This document shows positions 45,374 through 57,892 of a DNA stretch of 64,000 nucleotides, one piece after another. The stretch is taken from NCBI GenBank assembly GCA_022578965.1, contig MU400575.1, forward strand, positions 163,657-227,656. Reading direction: 5' to 3'. The stretch is from Xylaria sp. FL1777 (taxonomy: Eukaryota > Ascomycota > Sordariomycetes > Xylariales > Xylariaceae). Numbering within the stretch: the first letter of the stretch is position 1; every line of letters starts with the position of its first letter. A model generated the notes under the pieces. It was not told the DNA's origin and searched no databases. It saw only the letters and a list, made by a program, of their open reading frames with translations. The translations under genes were made by a program, and so were the position numbers.

Positions 45374-45776
45374 TCAATCTCGCGTCGGCGTCGATCCCTT
45401 GGCGGCAGCGGCTAGAATAGCCGCCATACGAGCACGCGATTGGGCCTCGGTAAGCGGTGTACTGTTCGTGAAGTACTGCAGCGGTCGTAACACGCGATCC
45501 TCTATGTGAGCATGCGAGTTGACGAACCGCTGCATGCTGTAGCCTAGATCAATTGGGACATTGACTGCGGGCCGCTGGATAGGGGCTTCGGGTGTGCGAT
45601 CGTCCTGACTAAACGAACAGGCTTGATTAGCATTCAGGATCGGCTTGGTTCGGTAGTTGATAGAGAGGCATAATTATCAAATGCTGAATTGTAAGAGGCT
45701 AAGAGCCTTACTTGAGGTATAGATACTGCACAGCCCTTGCAGAGCCGTTCTGAGGGTTCTGAATAGGGTTGGCCAT
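45374..45776 (-). CDS. small hypothetical protein, two exons
   Basis: Exons 45712-45776 and 45374-45608 are joined across a 103-bp intron (GTAAGG donor, TGCTAATC branch point, GTTTAG acceptor) and give 99 residues. The gene is too short and split to stand out as an open frame, but the joined product is clearly protein-like. It has a short N-terminus (MANPIQNPQNGSARAVQYLYL), a central PIQRPAVNVPIDLGYSMQRF, then HAHIEDRVLRPLQYF and an Ala-rich helix (SRARMAAILAAAAKG) before a Thr/Arg end. There is no signal peptide or membrane segment. The family is unknown. A conserved short fungal protein is possible; this was not checked. Confidence 0.68.
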
Positions 45777-47850
45777 TGTTTCTATTCGAGGTAATTGCCT
45801 TTCTAGGTAGGTGGGTCTAGTGGTTCTGGCAGGTTGGTACCGGATAGTCTCGGCTGCATCCGCACCACGTAGTGGAGGTAGAAGAGCGGGTCTGTGACGT
45901 GATGGGGAAGGGGTCTCTAAGTGGTTGGTGCACAGAGCCGAATTGGGCCTATGAGGCTGTGTCGATTACTGGATAGGGATTGGTAGACGTGATGTAGTTA
46001 TCGAAGTTGGGTTGGATGGACGCTGTCTTGATGGAATAGGATATGATGATGTAGTTACACGTTGAAGGTGTGTCGATCAGTGCAAGTCATGTTGGACGAG
46101 TTGGAGGGCACCAGTGGGATTTTATGTGTGTGAATCGGATGCAAGACTATCTTCCTCAACGTGGCCGCCAGATGTTGCATCCCATCAGCTAGTCTCATAA
46201 CTAACTGTATGAACCGACTTGTCTGTCTTGGGCTTGGCATTCCGGTGCTCTGCTCCAGGCTGACAGCTCTCGCATCGCCTGAGGGCTGGCTGACGTACCG
46301 AAGGTTCTTCCACCATGATGTCATGCATCATTTCTATGTCTAGTGATACTTGCATTGCCTCCTGCCTTTCACAGTAGAGTATCTCGGGAAAAAAAAAGAA
46401 AAGGCGTTGTAAGCTAGAAGCTGTTGGCATGAAAGTGATCGCTTACATCGCGTGCTGTCCCCGACTGCGGACCCAGCTCTGTCGATCCTCCCAGTCCGGA
46501 GGTGGTAAGATTACCCGACTGCACTTATCAGGCGGATCTAGATAATTCACACCTGAAGATACCTGATTCCTCATGGGAATCTCGGTGGGAAAATGCCCTT
46601 CGACACCAAATACTGATCGCCATTATCGCCACCCAAGTCGTACCACGTTTTCCTCCTCGTGACAACCAATATTCGTCGATCATGGCTATTCCGGGCTAGG
46701 AGACGGGCTTTTTTTGTCGCTATCGTCTCATACCTACATAGTTCTCACGTCCGTAGTGTTGATAGTGACCATATCTATCACCAATTCCACCATTGAGCAT
46801 AGTGAAAAGACCGCGAAGGCGTATGGAGTAAGTTATGCTGTCTCTGCTCACCGAAAAAAATGACGTCGCGATTCCAACTCGACGTCATGATGCAGGAAAT
46901 ATTCTAGCCGACGGACGAAGTGACGGATGGAATACCTCGATACCCCCTGATGCTGGGAGTAAGAATTGCCGGGTATGGAGGAGAGCAAGCCGGCAGCGTC
47001 GCTCGTGAGCCTTCTCTGCTACTACTGTTGTTGTTGTTTGCTGCCTGTCTTAGACTAGGTAGTACTAGGTAACGACAAGGGTCTTCAACGTCGAAATAGC
47101 TGCAGCCGCCGCCAAGACCAAAATCAGCAGTTGACATGCTTAAGCGAGCCACTAAGCGACCATGTAGCCTCGAATCTGGGCTTCTGAGACTATTGTTACC
47201 GCTCTAGCACCTACGTCATCATCGGCCGGTTCAGGTTAGATGGACCCTGAGGCTACCGTTAGCTCCACTAAAAGAAGGGGTAGGAGAGACCCTGAAAAGC
47301 AGGGGGCGTCCTGGCGTGGCATGAGGTGTCCTGGCGGGGGACACTAACAAGGGTAAGGCAGGAATTTGGGGTGGGCGTAGAAATCCCACTCATAGGATGG
47401 GCAGAGAGGGATGGGGTTGTTAATTTTCCATGGGCCGACAGCGGGGAAAGGGGAAAGAAGGATCTTTATTCATCCATGATTACACGACTCCTACTACGTA
47501 GCACTTACTGTACTTAGGCCAACATCTCACCTCTGGCTAGGAATGTTAGTAGTGTGCTATCTCGGCACTGAGCCATTCAGAAAATAATCAAGGACACTTG
47601 TTGGATGTTTTGCAGGCTGAGGCTAGGTTCTTCTCTACATAAGATATGTAGATAGTATAGTGCAGCTGTCAGAAGTGCTAACCAGATAAACACCTACTTG
47701 CTATACTAGGTACTTACATATAGACAGTACAACAGAGGGATAGATTCGAATCCTAATAGGACTATCTTAATGCGTACGCATAGGTACATAAGTTCTACTG
47801 TAAGGTGGTAGGACACCTGTAGGGGTACTGGTATTGTCTCTAACAGGGTT
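45777..47850. other. intergenic, edge of the gene-bearing region
   Basis: No gene is supported. The stretch is of normal composition and ends abruptly at the AT-rich block. TAGGTA/ACCTA words recur at 47,050-47,080 and 47,690-47,830. Confidence 0.45.
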
Positions 47851-47852
47851 GA

Positions 47853-47985
47853 AAATTAGTACTACTAATTTAGTATTTAGTACTACTAATACTAAATTAG
47901 TTTAGTACTACCCGGTACTAATACTAAGCTAGTTTAGTATTATATAGTATTAATACTAATACTAAATACTAAAAATATTAGCTTA
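47853..47985. repeat. TAGTACTAATACTAA-type palindromic repeat at the block border
   Basis: About 130 bases consist of overlapping TAGTACTA, ACTAATACTAAA and TTTAGTA words, many of them self-complementary. The repeat marks the exact transition from balanced to AT-rich DNA. Confidence 0.75.
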
Positions 47986-48099
47986 ATAGTTTATTTTAGG
48001 TGCTTTAAATTAAAATAGTTCTTGCGTTTATACTTTTTTAGTTATATTACCCTTTTATTAATTATAACCCTTTTTACCCCTTTTAACACAAACTTGGAA

Positions 48100-51000
48100 T
48101 TTTGGTTTAAGGCAACTATGTTGATTTTCCTGCTTACGTTTTTATTTAAAAAATAACAAATTGTGATTTATTTACGCAGTAACTTTAAATTTGTTTAAAG
48201 TTATATTTAATTAATTAATTATTATATTTTATATATAGTTATATTTTTTTCGTATTTTTTTAATGCTTAGTTTTTATTATATTGCATATTATGGATTTTT
48301 TAACCGAAATATTGTTTTTTTTACTATTGTTTTTTCTGCGATTATTTTGCTTGCTTATATAGTTTATTATATTAATATTTATGCCATTTTTTATATTTAA
48401 ATTAACCGATTTTTTTAATATTACTTTTATTGCTTTTAATTTTAAAAATAATTCTAATTATAAAAGCAATAACTTAAACAAAAAATCTAATTTTATACGC
48501 TAGTAATAAGTTATAACAAATATGCAAAAGTATTAGTATTATAATTATAATTAAGGCTACAATTTTTGTTGGTTTTTAAAAAAATAGCTTTTATTGCAAA
48601 TTATAACTAGTAATTAATTAAAGCTACAAATACGCAAAATAGTTAACGTATTAAAAAACTTTAAAGTTTAATAATATTTTTAAAAAGTTAATATTTAAAT
48701 AAAATTTAAAAAAAATAATGCAAGTTATAATATTGCTAACATTTTTACATTTTAAAACAAGCTTTTTACTTTATTTAAATAATTAGCTTTTATTAAATTT
48801 AATTTTAAAGCATTTAAAGCTTTTAATAAAAAGCTTTACTAAATTAAAGATATTTATAATATGTAATAAATTAAAAAGTTATTTTATTTTTTCTAGTTTT
48901 AAATTTAAAATACATTTTTATGTTTTGCTGCTTTTTTTTTAAGTATTTTTATAAATTAGCAAACTAAGCATAAATTTTATAACGTAATTAAAGCTAATAT
49001 ATTGTTTTTTTATATTGCTAAAGCATATATAATTATAGCTTTATTATTAAATATATATACATTTTTAATAAGCAATTTTTTATAGTAATTTATTAGTATT
49101 TATTTTTATAGTAATAAAACATAAACTTAAGTAATTAATATTTTTGCTTAATTTAAAATATATGTTAGCTATAAGTTTGTTTTAAAACAGCTAAATAAAA
49201 TAGCTAAATAAAGTTGCATATATAATAGCTAATTAATTAATGTTTTAATATTTAAATTAATAAATATATAGCTTAACTTAAAGTATATTACTTATAACTT
49301 AAGTGCTATATTTATATATAATAATTTTAACTTTAAAAATAGTATTTAAAATTTTAATATAAGTTATAAAAATATTATGCAAAATTTAACTAACTGTTTT
49401 ATAGTTACTAGTTTAAATATGCTTAGTTTATTTATATAGTTATAATAGCATATTATTACTTCTTTTAAAAAAAAATAGCTTTTTTTTTATTTAATGCTAA
49501 CTTTAGCTTATATAAATAAAGCAACTAATTATTTATTAGTTTATGCTATTTGTTTTTTATTTAAATTATTATATTTAAAAAGGTTTATTTTATTTTTAAA
49601 TATTATATAACTACAAAATAACGTTAGTTATATTTTGCAAACTTTTACTATTTATAAAAACAAAAAGGAAATATTTAAAGTATATTAAGTTTATAATACT
49701 TTATTTTATATTATTTTAAATTATTAAAACTATAATAAACAACTTGCAATAATATATAAAGATTAAAAAACTATATTTTTTATTTAAGCTATAATAGCTG
49801 CTTAAATAAAAGCAAGCAATATATATAACTATAAACAATAAATGCTTTTTATATTAGCTTTTTTTTATATTGCATTAAATTTTATTTAACTAATTTTTTG
49901 GACTTTTTGGGATTTTTTCGTAAAACATAACATATAATTCTTTAGCTATAAACAATATATTAAAAAAAATAAAGTTTAATATTATTAAGCTTTATTATTG
50001 CTATATAATAAGTTTTATGCTTATATTTTAATATTTTTAATTTATAACTTAGTTAAATTTAATATATTATTTTTTAATAAAGTTTAACTAAACTATATTT
50101 AAATAACATTAAAAAGCATAAATTTTATATTATTTAAGTAAAAAATTGCAGCTTTATAGTTTTAATAGTTAAAATATGCAAATTAAACAAAAAAATATAC
50201 TTAAAACAAAAGCAAATTAATTAACATTAAGTTTTAAAGCTATTGCTAATATATAAATATTATAAGATATTTATTTATAATAATTATAATAGTTTAGCTT
50301 AGTAACTATAAAATACTATATTAAATTATTTTTTACTTTTTTATTTTTTTTTATAAAAAAAAGTCTAGTAATTATAAACTAAAAATGTTATATTTTGCTT
50401 AATTACTTTATTTTAATGTTATAAAACTAGAACTTGTAATAAAAATACTATAGTTAAGCTTTATTTAGTATACTATAGCTAAAAGTAAATAAAAAGCTAT
50501 TAATTTAGCTTTAAAGCATATTAATAATACTTTTATAATTAATATAAAAAATAACAAGAATTTTATATAAAATGTTTTTATTATATTTAATTAATTAGCT
50601 ATTATAAGCCTTTATACTGCTTTAATTTATAATAGTATAAAACAGTTCTTTTAAATATATTAAAATAAATAGCATACTTTTTTTTTTATTAACTAAAATA
50701 TTATTAAATATGCTTGCAAAATATATATTAATAGTAATATTAAAAGACGTACTAATAGCTATACTACATTATATAATTTTTTTAATGCGTTAAATCTATT
50801 AATAAAAAAAAAGCAATAATTTGCTAATATTAAAATTAATAAATTTAATATTAAAGTTGTTTAACTAACTAAAGTTTTAATATAGCAAAACATATTAAGT
50901 TTAGCTAATAAAAATAAGCTATTTATTAAAAGTAATAAAAAATAACAGCTATATACCTTTAATTATAAAAAAGCAAAAAAAGAAAAAAAAGAAACTAAAG

Positions 51001-53857
51001 AACTATAGCTAAATATAAATTAGCGCAAAGTATTATATACGTTTTATTTCTTTTGCTTTTTTTTTAGCCTTTTAGAACTATTATTTGCTAGTAATTCTTT
51101 ATTATGCTTTAATAGTTTAAATTATACTAGTGAATTTATAGCTAGTAATATATTTATATATATAAAAAAAGCACTTAAAAGTAATATAACTATAGTTAGT
51201 TTTATTAAAAATAATAAAACAAGAGTTATAGCTACTATTAAACATAAAGCTAATTAACTTAACTATATATTAAACGTTTAATAAATATTTAATTGCTGCT
51301 TTGTTTGCATTTTTAATGTTAATTTTAGGGTTAAACAAGGTATATTTTTAGTAGCATTTTTAATTTATGCTTTATTTGCAAAATGCTTAGCATGCTTATT
51401 AAAAGTATGCTAGTATATTATAAAAAGCTTAGCATATAAAACATAGCTATATTTTTTCTATTTATTTTATTTAAATATTTTTATAGCATTATAAACTAAA
51501 AAAAATATAATATTTATATTAATTATTTTATTAAATATAGCAGCAATATATTATTAAACCTTTTTTAGCATAAAATATTCTGCTATACTATTAATAGCAA
51601 AGTTTAAGTATTAATATAAGTTTATTTACGTAAAATTTTTAGAGCTTTTGCTATAAAAACTAAAGAATAGTTTCTTTTTAAAGCATAAACTACTAGCGTA
51701 TTTTTAGCAGTAACTTTAATAGTTAGCTAAAGTTATAATAACATAAGTTATAGCATACTTTTTATTATATATTTTTTTGCTTTTTAAGATTTTTATTATT
51801 TAGCTGCTATAAAAACTATAAAACATACTTTTTAAAGTATTTTGTATTTATAAACTTATATATGCTTAGTTAAATAGCTTATAGCTTGTTTTTAAACTTT
51901 AGTTTAGCTTTAGTTTATTTAGTAAGCTTAACTAGCTTAAATTATTTTAGTTTAAAGTTAACTATTAAATTATTTTTATTTTTAAGCTTATTAGTTATAA
52001 TTAATTAGTAGTTTAATAGTGCAAACTATATATAGCTAAACGTTAAGCTTTTTAATGTATTATTGCTTATGTTTATTATAAAGCATAAATTACTTTAATT
52101 GTTTTTTAGTAGCTTTTTTTTATGTTTTAGTTTAAAAGGCTTAATTTTTTGCGCTTTTAATAAATCGAAATATTAGTAAAAAGCAAAAAAGAATGCTATT
52201 CTTTATATTATATTATTTTAAACAGCTTAGCTAAATTTTTATAATAAGTTTAAAAGGTTTTTAAAAGTAATAAAGCTAAATTAAATAATATATGTTATAT
52301 TATAAATATTTATCTTTATTTTAAAAGCTATAGTAATAAATATAATTTAACAAAAAAAGTTTAGCTTTATAAACTTGTTATATAATTACTATTAGTTATT
52401 AAAATGTATATTTGCATTATATTTTTAAACAAAGCGCTTTACTTTAGTTAAAATAAACTTTAACTTTTAAAGCTATATTATTAAAAAATAGCACATAATA
52501 ATAAGCCTTTTTTTGCTATTTATAAAAACAATAGTTTTAAAAATTAAGTATGCTATATTATGCTATATTTTACTAATTAAAAAACTTAATTACTAGTAAT
52601 TTTTTATAATAGTACCTTTTTTTATAAAATAAATAATAAAGAATATATTAAGCTAATTAACTAAAGCACAAATAAATTATAGTTTCTTTAAATAAGTACT
52701 TTGCTATTAAAATTTAGCTTTAAGCAATATAAACTTTTAAGCGTTTAAGCTTAGTGTAGTAATATAGCTAAACTATAATATATTTTATAAAACTAACGCT
52801 TTTATATAGTATATATTAAAGTATGCAATCTAGAAATCTCTTTATTAATAAATTATATAGAGCTTATTAATAGTTATAAATGCAATTTTTTAGTTAAACA
52901 AAGGGTTATAAAGCAAGTTAATAAAGTATTTCTAAATAGCTTATTTAAGCCTAAAAATAATATATATAAAGCGTTTTAAAGCTAACTTAGCCTATATAGC
53001 ATTATTTTATTAAATAGTAAAAACATACTTTTATAATTATTTATGTAATATTAATTAACTTTTGTTATATTATTTATTATTAATAATAAACAAGTATTAA
53101 GAATTTAAGCAATTAAGTTAAATTAATTATATTTTAATTATTTTAATAAGCATAACTACAAAGTTATTATGCTTTATATTATAACTAAAACAGTTTATAA
53201 TACAATGCTTTTTTTATAACTAGTTTAAGCTATTAATATAGTGTTATTATAACGAAATACTATACGCTAAATTAACTTAACTTGTTTAGCCTTAAGCTTA
53301 AGCTTATATAATTTATTAAATTAACAATAATTTAAAATAGCATTAGTAATAGTTTATATAAAGTTATATTTTAATATATACTATTAGTTATATTTTAATT
53401 ATAGCAAGATATGCTATATAAAATACTAAATATAGTTATTAAATAAATGCCTTAATATTGCATTACTAGCTAGTTTATTTAGTTTGCTAAGCTTTTTAAT
53501 AAATTTTAAGAGTTTTAAAGCTATTGGTTTTTCTAGAAAATAACTATTAACTAGGCTAAAGCTAGAATTATTAAAAGTTTGCAGTTCTATAATAAAGTAA
53601 GAAAATAACACTAGTTAATAAATTAACAAATAAAGCTTAACTTTTAATTGTTTAAGCTTAAAATATTATAACATAATAAAGTATTTTGATTATAAAGTTA
53701 GCGCTAAATATAAGTATTACTATAAAAAGCTTTAAGCAATATTATAATTGTTATTTTTGGGTTTTGTTAGTAAATAGTTTATAGGTATAAATAGTATATA
53801 TACGTATGCAAAGTGAACCTTAGCTTAAAAATCAATAAAAGTGCCTTAGACTAAAAT
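48100..53857. mobile_element. transposon-derived segment bounded by a ~40-bp inverted repeat (type uncertain)
   Basis: The words TTTTGGTTTAAGGCA and TTGATTTTCCTGCT (48,100-48,135) recur inverted at 53,816-53,857 with mainly transitions plus small gaps. They could be the terminal inverted repeats of a 5.76 kb element. No target duplication was identified. Internal coding remnants are too decayed for a firm class. A tentative reverse-transcriptase trace at 51,327-51,660 would argue for a LINE within or in place of such an element. Confidence 0.35.
51327..51660 (+). pseudogene. possible non-LTR reverse transcriptase remnant
   Basis: Read on the plus strand, 51,327-51,410 gives RVKQGIFLVAFLIYALFAK, then CLACLLK. 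This has the spacing of the LINE motif RGVxQGxPLSxxLFxxA..PLA. A later AKFKY-stop-YKF resembles the AKFN..KT block. The expected YxDD box between them is not clear, so this is tentative. Confidence 0.3.
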
Positions 53858-53975
53858 ACATAGAACGTAAGCTATAAACCTACAAATACATTTGTACGAG
53901 CTTCCGAAAAAGGTAAATTATAGCTTGCAGCAAGTGCAGCTTGCTGTTTTATGTTTTTAGTTTAAGGCACTTAAG
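53816..53975. repeat. less-mutated hairpin island in the AT block
   Basis: Arms at 53,836-53,871 and 53,951-53,985 (GTGCCTTAGACTAAAATACAT against ATGTTTTTAGTTTAAGGCAC) are inverted around a more balanced core containing GTACGAGCTTCCGAAAAAGG. The core keeps TC, CC, CG and GA steps that are almost absent around it. It may be a later small inverted-repeat insertion or an element end. Confidence 0.55.
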
Positions 53976-56839
53976 ATAATTAATAGTACTAAAAGTATTA
54001 AAATGTTATAATTAAGCTATTTAAATACTTTAATATATATTATAAGTTATATATATATATAAAATATTCTTTTTATACTTATTTTATAAAAGTTTTCTTT
54101 TTTTTTTTTAAGCTTTAGTTTTATTAAATATTTATTATAAAACTAGAAATATATTAATTATTATATTTAACCTTTAATGCTTTATACTTTTTATAACAAT
54201 TTTAAAGCTTTTTAAAATAAAGTTATTTATAATACTTTGTTATATTATAAAATAACTAAATATTAACTAATTATATAAGCTAGTGCTATTTTTAATAGCC
54301 TTTTTTTAAAATAAACTTTAATAATAAATTAAAAATAAACTTAACATAAATTATTTTTAAAACTAGGCTTAAGTAAATAGCAATTATTTAATGCTTTAAG
54401 TATTAATACTTAATTATTGCAAATATAAATTGTATAGCTTTTAGCTAAAATTGAAAAACTAAAGCAATAAGTTATATAATAAAAAAATAAAAGCAAACAA
54501 GTTGCTTTAAAATTAAAAATAGCTTATATTATTTTTATTTTATAATTAAATAAACAAAAAAACTAAAAAATAACATTTTTAAAAAAACAAAAGAACTTTT
54601 TAAACTTTAAAAAACAATTTTATAACTTAAGTTAAAAACAAAAACATAGGAATTTTAATAATAATAATAACTCTTTATTTTTTAGTTTTAATAAAAAGCA
54701 TAATTAAAAAAAACTTAAACATTAATTATATTAAAATTATTTATATTACTATTAATGCTATTTATTTAAAAATGCTAATTTTAGTTAACTATTAAAGTTT
54801 AATTATAACTTTTTTAGTATAAAATTTATATATTAATATTAGCTAAAATAAATAAAAAAACTTTAAACTATTTTTAAAAAAGCTAATTAAAAATTCTGCT
54901 ATAATAAAAACAAAATTTTATATATATATAGTAATATAAACTAAAACTATAAAAATGCTTATTAATTAATATTATAAAAGTTATTAACTTTAAAAAAAAA
55001 TAATTTAAAATTAACTAAAAAATGTTTTTAAATTAAACTAAAACTTTATTTAAGTAGTTTATTTTTTTATAAGCTAGTATAAACATATAATTAAAACAAA
55101 TAAATTAATAAGCTAACTAAAACTTAAAGCTATTTAATTAATATTTTATTAGTATTAAACTTTAGAATATTTACTAAAATAAAAGCAAAAAAACCTTATT
55201 ATATTATTAAAAATTAAATATATTACTTTAATAAAAGTTAATAAACTATTATAACTTTTTATTAATTATATAAGCTAATATAATTAATGCTATATAATAA
55301 TGCTAAAAACTAATAACTAAGAAATAATGCTTAAACTATAATAAAAAAAAACCAAAATTAAATATTATTTAAACTATTAATAAATTAACTTTAAATATTA
55401 AGCAAAACTAAACTAATAATTAATATACTAACATTAGCTATAAAAACAACAATACTAGTTTTAATAATTAAAACTATTATTATAAAAGCAATAATTATAA
55501 TAATAGTTATAATAATATTAACTTAAAATATTATAAAAGCAATAATAATTATAAAAGCTAAAATTAATACTATAAAAGCAATAATATTAAAAGTTATAGC
55601 TAATATTAAAACTAAAAATATATAAACAATTAAAGTAATAATAATATTTATATTTTAAAAAACTATTATATTTTTAAAACTTCTTTAAATTAACTTTAAA
55701 ATAATAATAAAAGTAGTTTAAATTTAAACTTTTATAAGAATTTTATTTGTTATAGCTATAAATAACTTAGTTATATTGCTTTTAATTACTTTTAGCTTAA
55801 AAGTAATAATAATAATAATAATAATAAAAGCAATAAATTTAGTAGTTATATTAGCTATAATAATAATATTACTTAAAAACAAACTATTTAAAAAATCTAA
55901 GTAAATAAAAATTAAAACATAAATAAAAAAAACTAAAAATAATAATTAAAGTTTTATATACTTTTTTTATAAAAGCTATAATATTATAACTTAAAAAACA
56001 AGTAATAAGCTTAATATTAATTATATTAGCTATAAATTTTAAGCTAAAATTATTATTTTATATATTTATTTTATGCTATTTTTATACTTTTTATATTATT
56101 TATTTTGTTAGCTTTATAAAACTATTTATTAAAACTTATATTAATTTTAATTTATGCGCTAAATATAATTATATTAGTTTTATTTTTGCTTTTTATTATA
56201 AATTATAATACGTATTTTTTTATATATTTGCATTATAGCATATTATTAAAAGTAAATTTTTTACTTATAAAACTTATTAAGTTATTTATAAATTAACTAA
56301 TAATTATAGTATTATTTATAAAATTAAACATATATATATAGCTATTAATTATAATTATTATTTTAAAAGCAGCTTTTTTTTATTATTTTAAATTATTTTA
56401 AAAAATAAAAAAATTATACTAAATTTAAGTATTAATTAATAGTTTTTTAAATTATGCTACTTTTAAGTAAAAGTACTTAGCTTAATTAAGTTTATAAAAG
56501 CTTACTAAAATTAAGCTTGCTATTATACTATTATTTAACTATTTAAATTTATATAGCTTAAAAAATTAAAAAAAAGCTTTAGTTATTTTAATTTTATAAT
56601 AATTTTAAAAAAGTTTTATAACTTATTTAAGTTTTTTAATATTAATAAAGCAAACATATTACTATAATTAAAGCAAAAAAACTTTATTATTAAGCTAAAA
56701 AAAACATAGTTATATTTTATTTTTTTATATATTTATTAGCTTAAAATAAGCTAAAAAAACTATAAAAATAACTTAATAAAATACTAAAAGCAAAAAAAAT
56801 TAAAAAGTTTATTAGTTTTATTAATACTTTAATTTTTTT

Positions 56840-57340
56840 TATATTTAAAAAAAATAAAAGCTTATGTTTATATATAAACTATAAAAAACTTAATTAGGTT
56901 ATATATAAAAATTAATATATTTTATTACTTATTTTAAAGCTGCTTAATAAAATCTTAAAAGCTAAGATTTTTAGCAAAATTAACTTTAAAAACGTTTATT
57001 ATTGTTTATATATTTAAAAAAAAAATAAATAAAAAATAACGTTTTATATATATTATAGCTACTATAAATTTTTAGTTATATTTATAAGTTTATTAAATAT
57101 TTTTATTATTTTTTAAAGTTATATATAAAAAATATTTAATAATATAATAAATATATTTTATATTATATATTTTAATAATATGCTTATTTTTTTTTTAAAT
57201 AAAGATTTTTATATAAAACATATTTAAAACATTATTAAAAAGCTATAAAAAGCAAAACTATATATTAAATTATTTAAATGCTAATTTTATTAAAAAAAAA
57301 TTAAATTTTTAAATTATATTATTTTTAGCTAAAAAATTAA
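56840..57340 (+). pseudogene. gypsy reverse transcriptase domain remnant
   Basis: Despite many stops, residue spacing matches Ty3/gypsy RT over about 165 codons: the K-K-D-G-S-L-R block, DYR..LN, KNRYPLP (seen as KN-stop-YILLL), the K-I-F-S-K-I-D-L block and the YxDD box (seen as YFNN). Most replacements are those expected from C-to-T or G-to-A changes (D to N, P to L, G to K, R to stop). Small indels shift frame at least once. Confidence 0.8.
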
Positions 57341-57808
57341 AATAAACTTTTTATATATAAACATTATTTAATAATAATTTATATTAAATATTTATTAAGT
57401 GCTATAATAATTTTTAAAGTTTTATAATTTTTATTACTGTTTTATAAATAAATATTTTTATATTATTGCACTTTTATTTAAATATTTAAAAAAAAACATA
57501 ATAAAAACAAAAAAAGGTTAAATCTTTTTAAATAGTTTTAAAAAAAAAGCTTTTAAAAACTTTTAAAATATATTTAAACAAGCTATTTTTTTTATATATT
57601 TTAACTTTAAAAAACAAATATTGCTAAAAATTAATTTTTTTAAAGTAGTTTTTATAGAAAATTTATTTTAGCAAAATAATTAAAGCATTTTTAAACTAGT
57701 TATATTTTATTTTTAAAAGCTATTTAAAAAAAAAATATAATATAATATATTTAATTAAAAAATGCTTATAATAATAAATTGCTTTAAATATTAATAGTAT
57801 TATTTATA

Positions 57809-57892
57809 AGGAATTAATACAAATACATGAAAAATTAATACAAACATATAATTTTATAAACATATAATGCTTTTATTAGCTTAATTAAAAAA
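57809..57892 (+). repeat. left terminal inverted repeat of the Mutator-like element
   Basis: This begins AGGAATTAATAC and ends TTAATTAAAAAA. It pairs with 61,302-61,385, with 7 transition differences in 84 bases. Confidence 0.88.

Noticed and set aside
46904..47137. Minus-strand frame with ATG at 47,137 (starts MSTADFGLGGG)
   Set aside because: It becomes low-complexity (Asn, Ser) and ends near the AT block without a recognisable pattern.
47738..47758. GATTCGAATCC resembling a tRNA B box
   Set aside because: No A box at the right distance, and the flanks do not fold into a cloverleaf.
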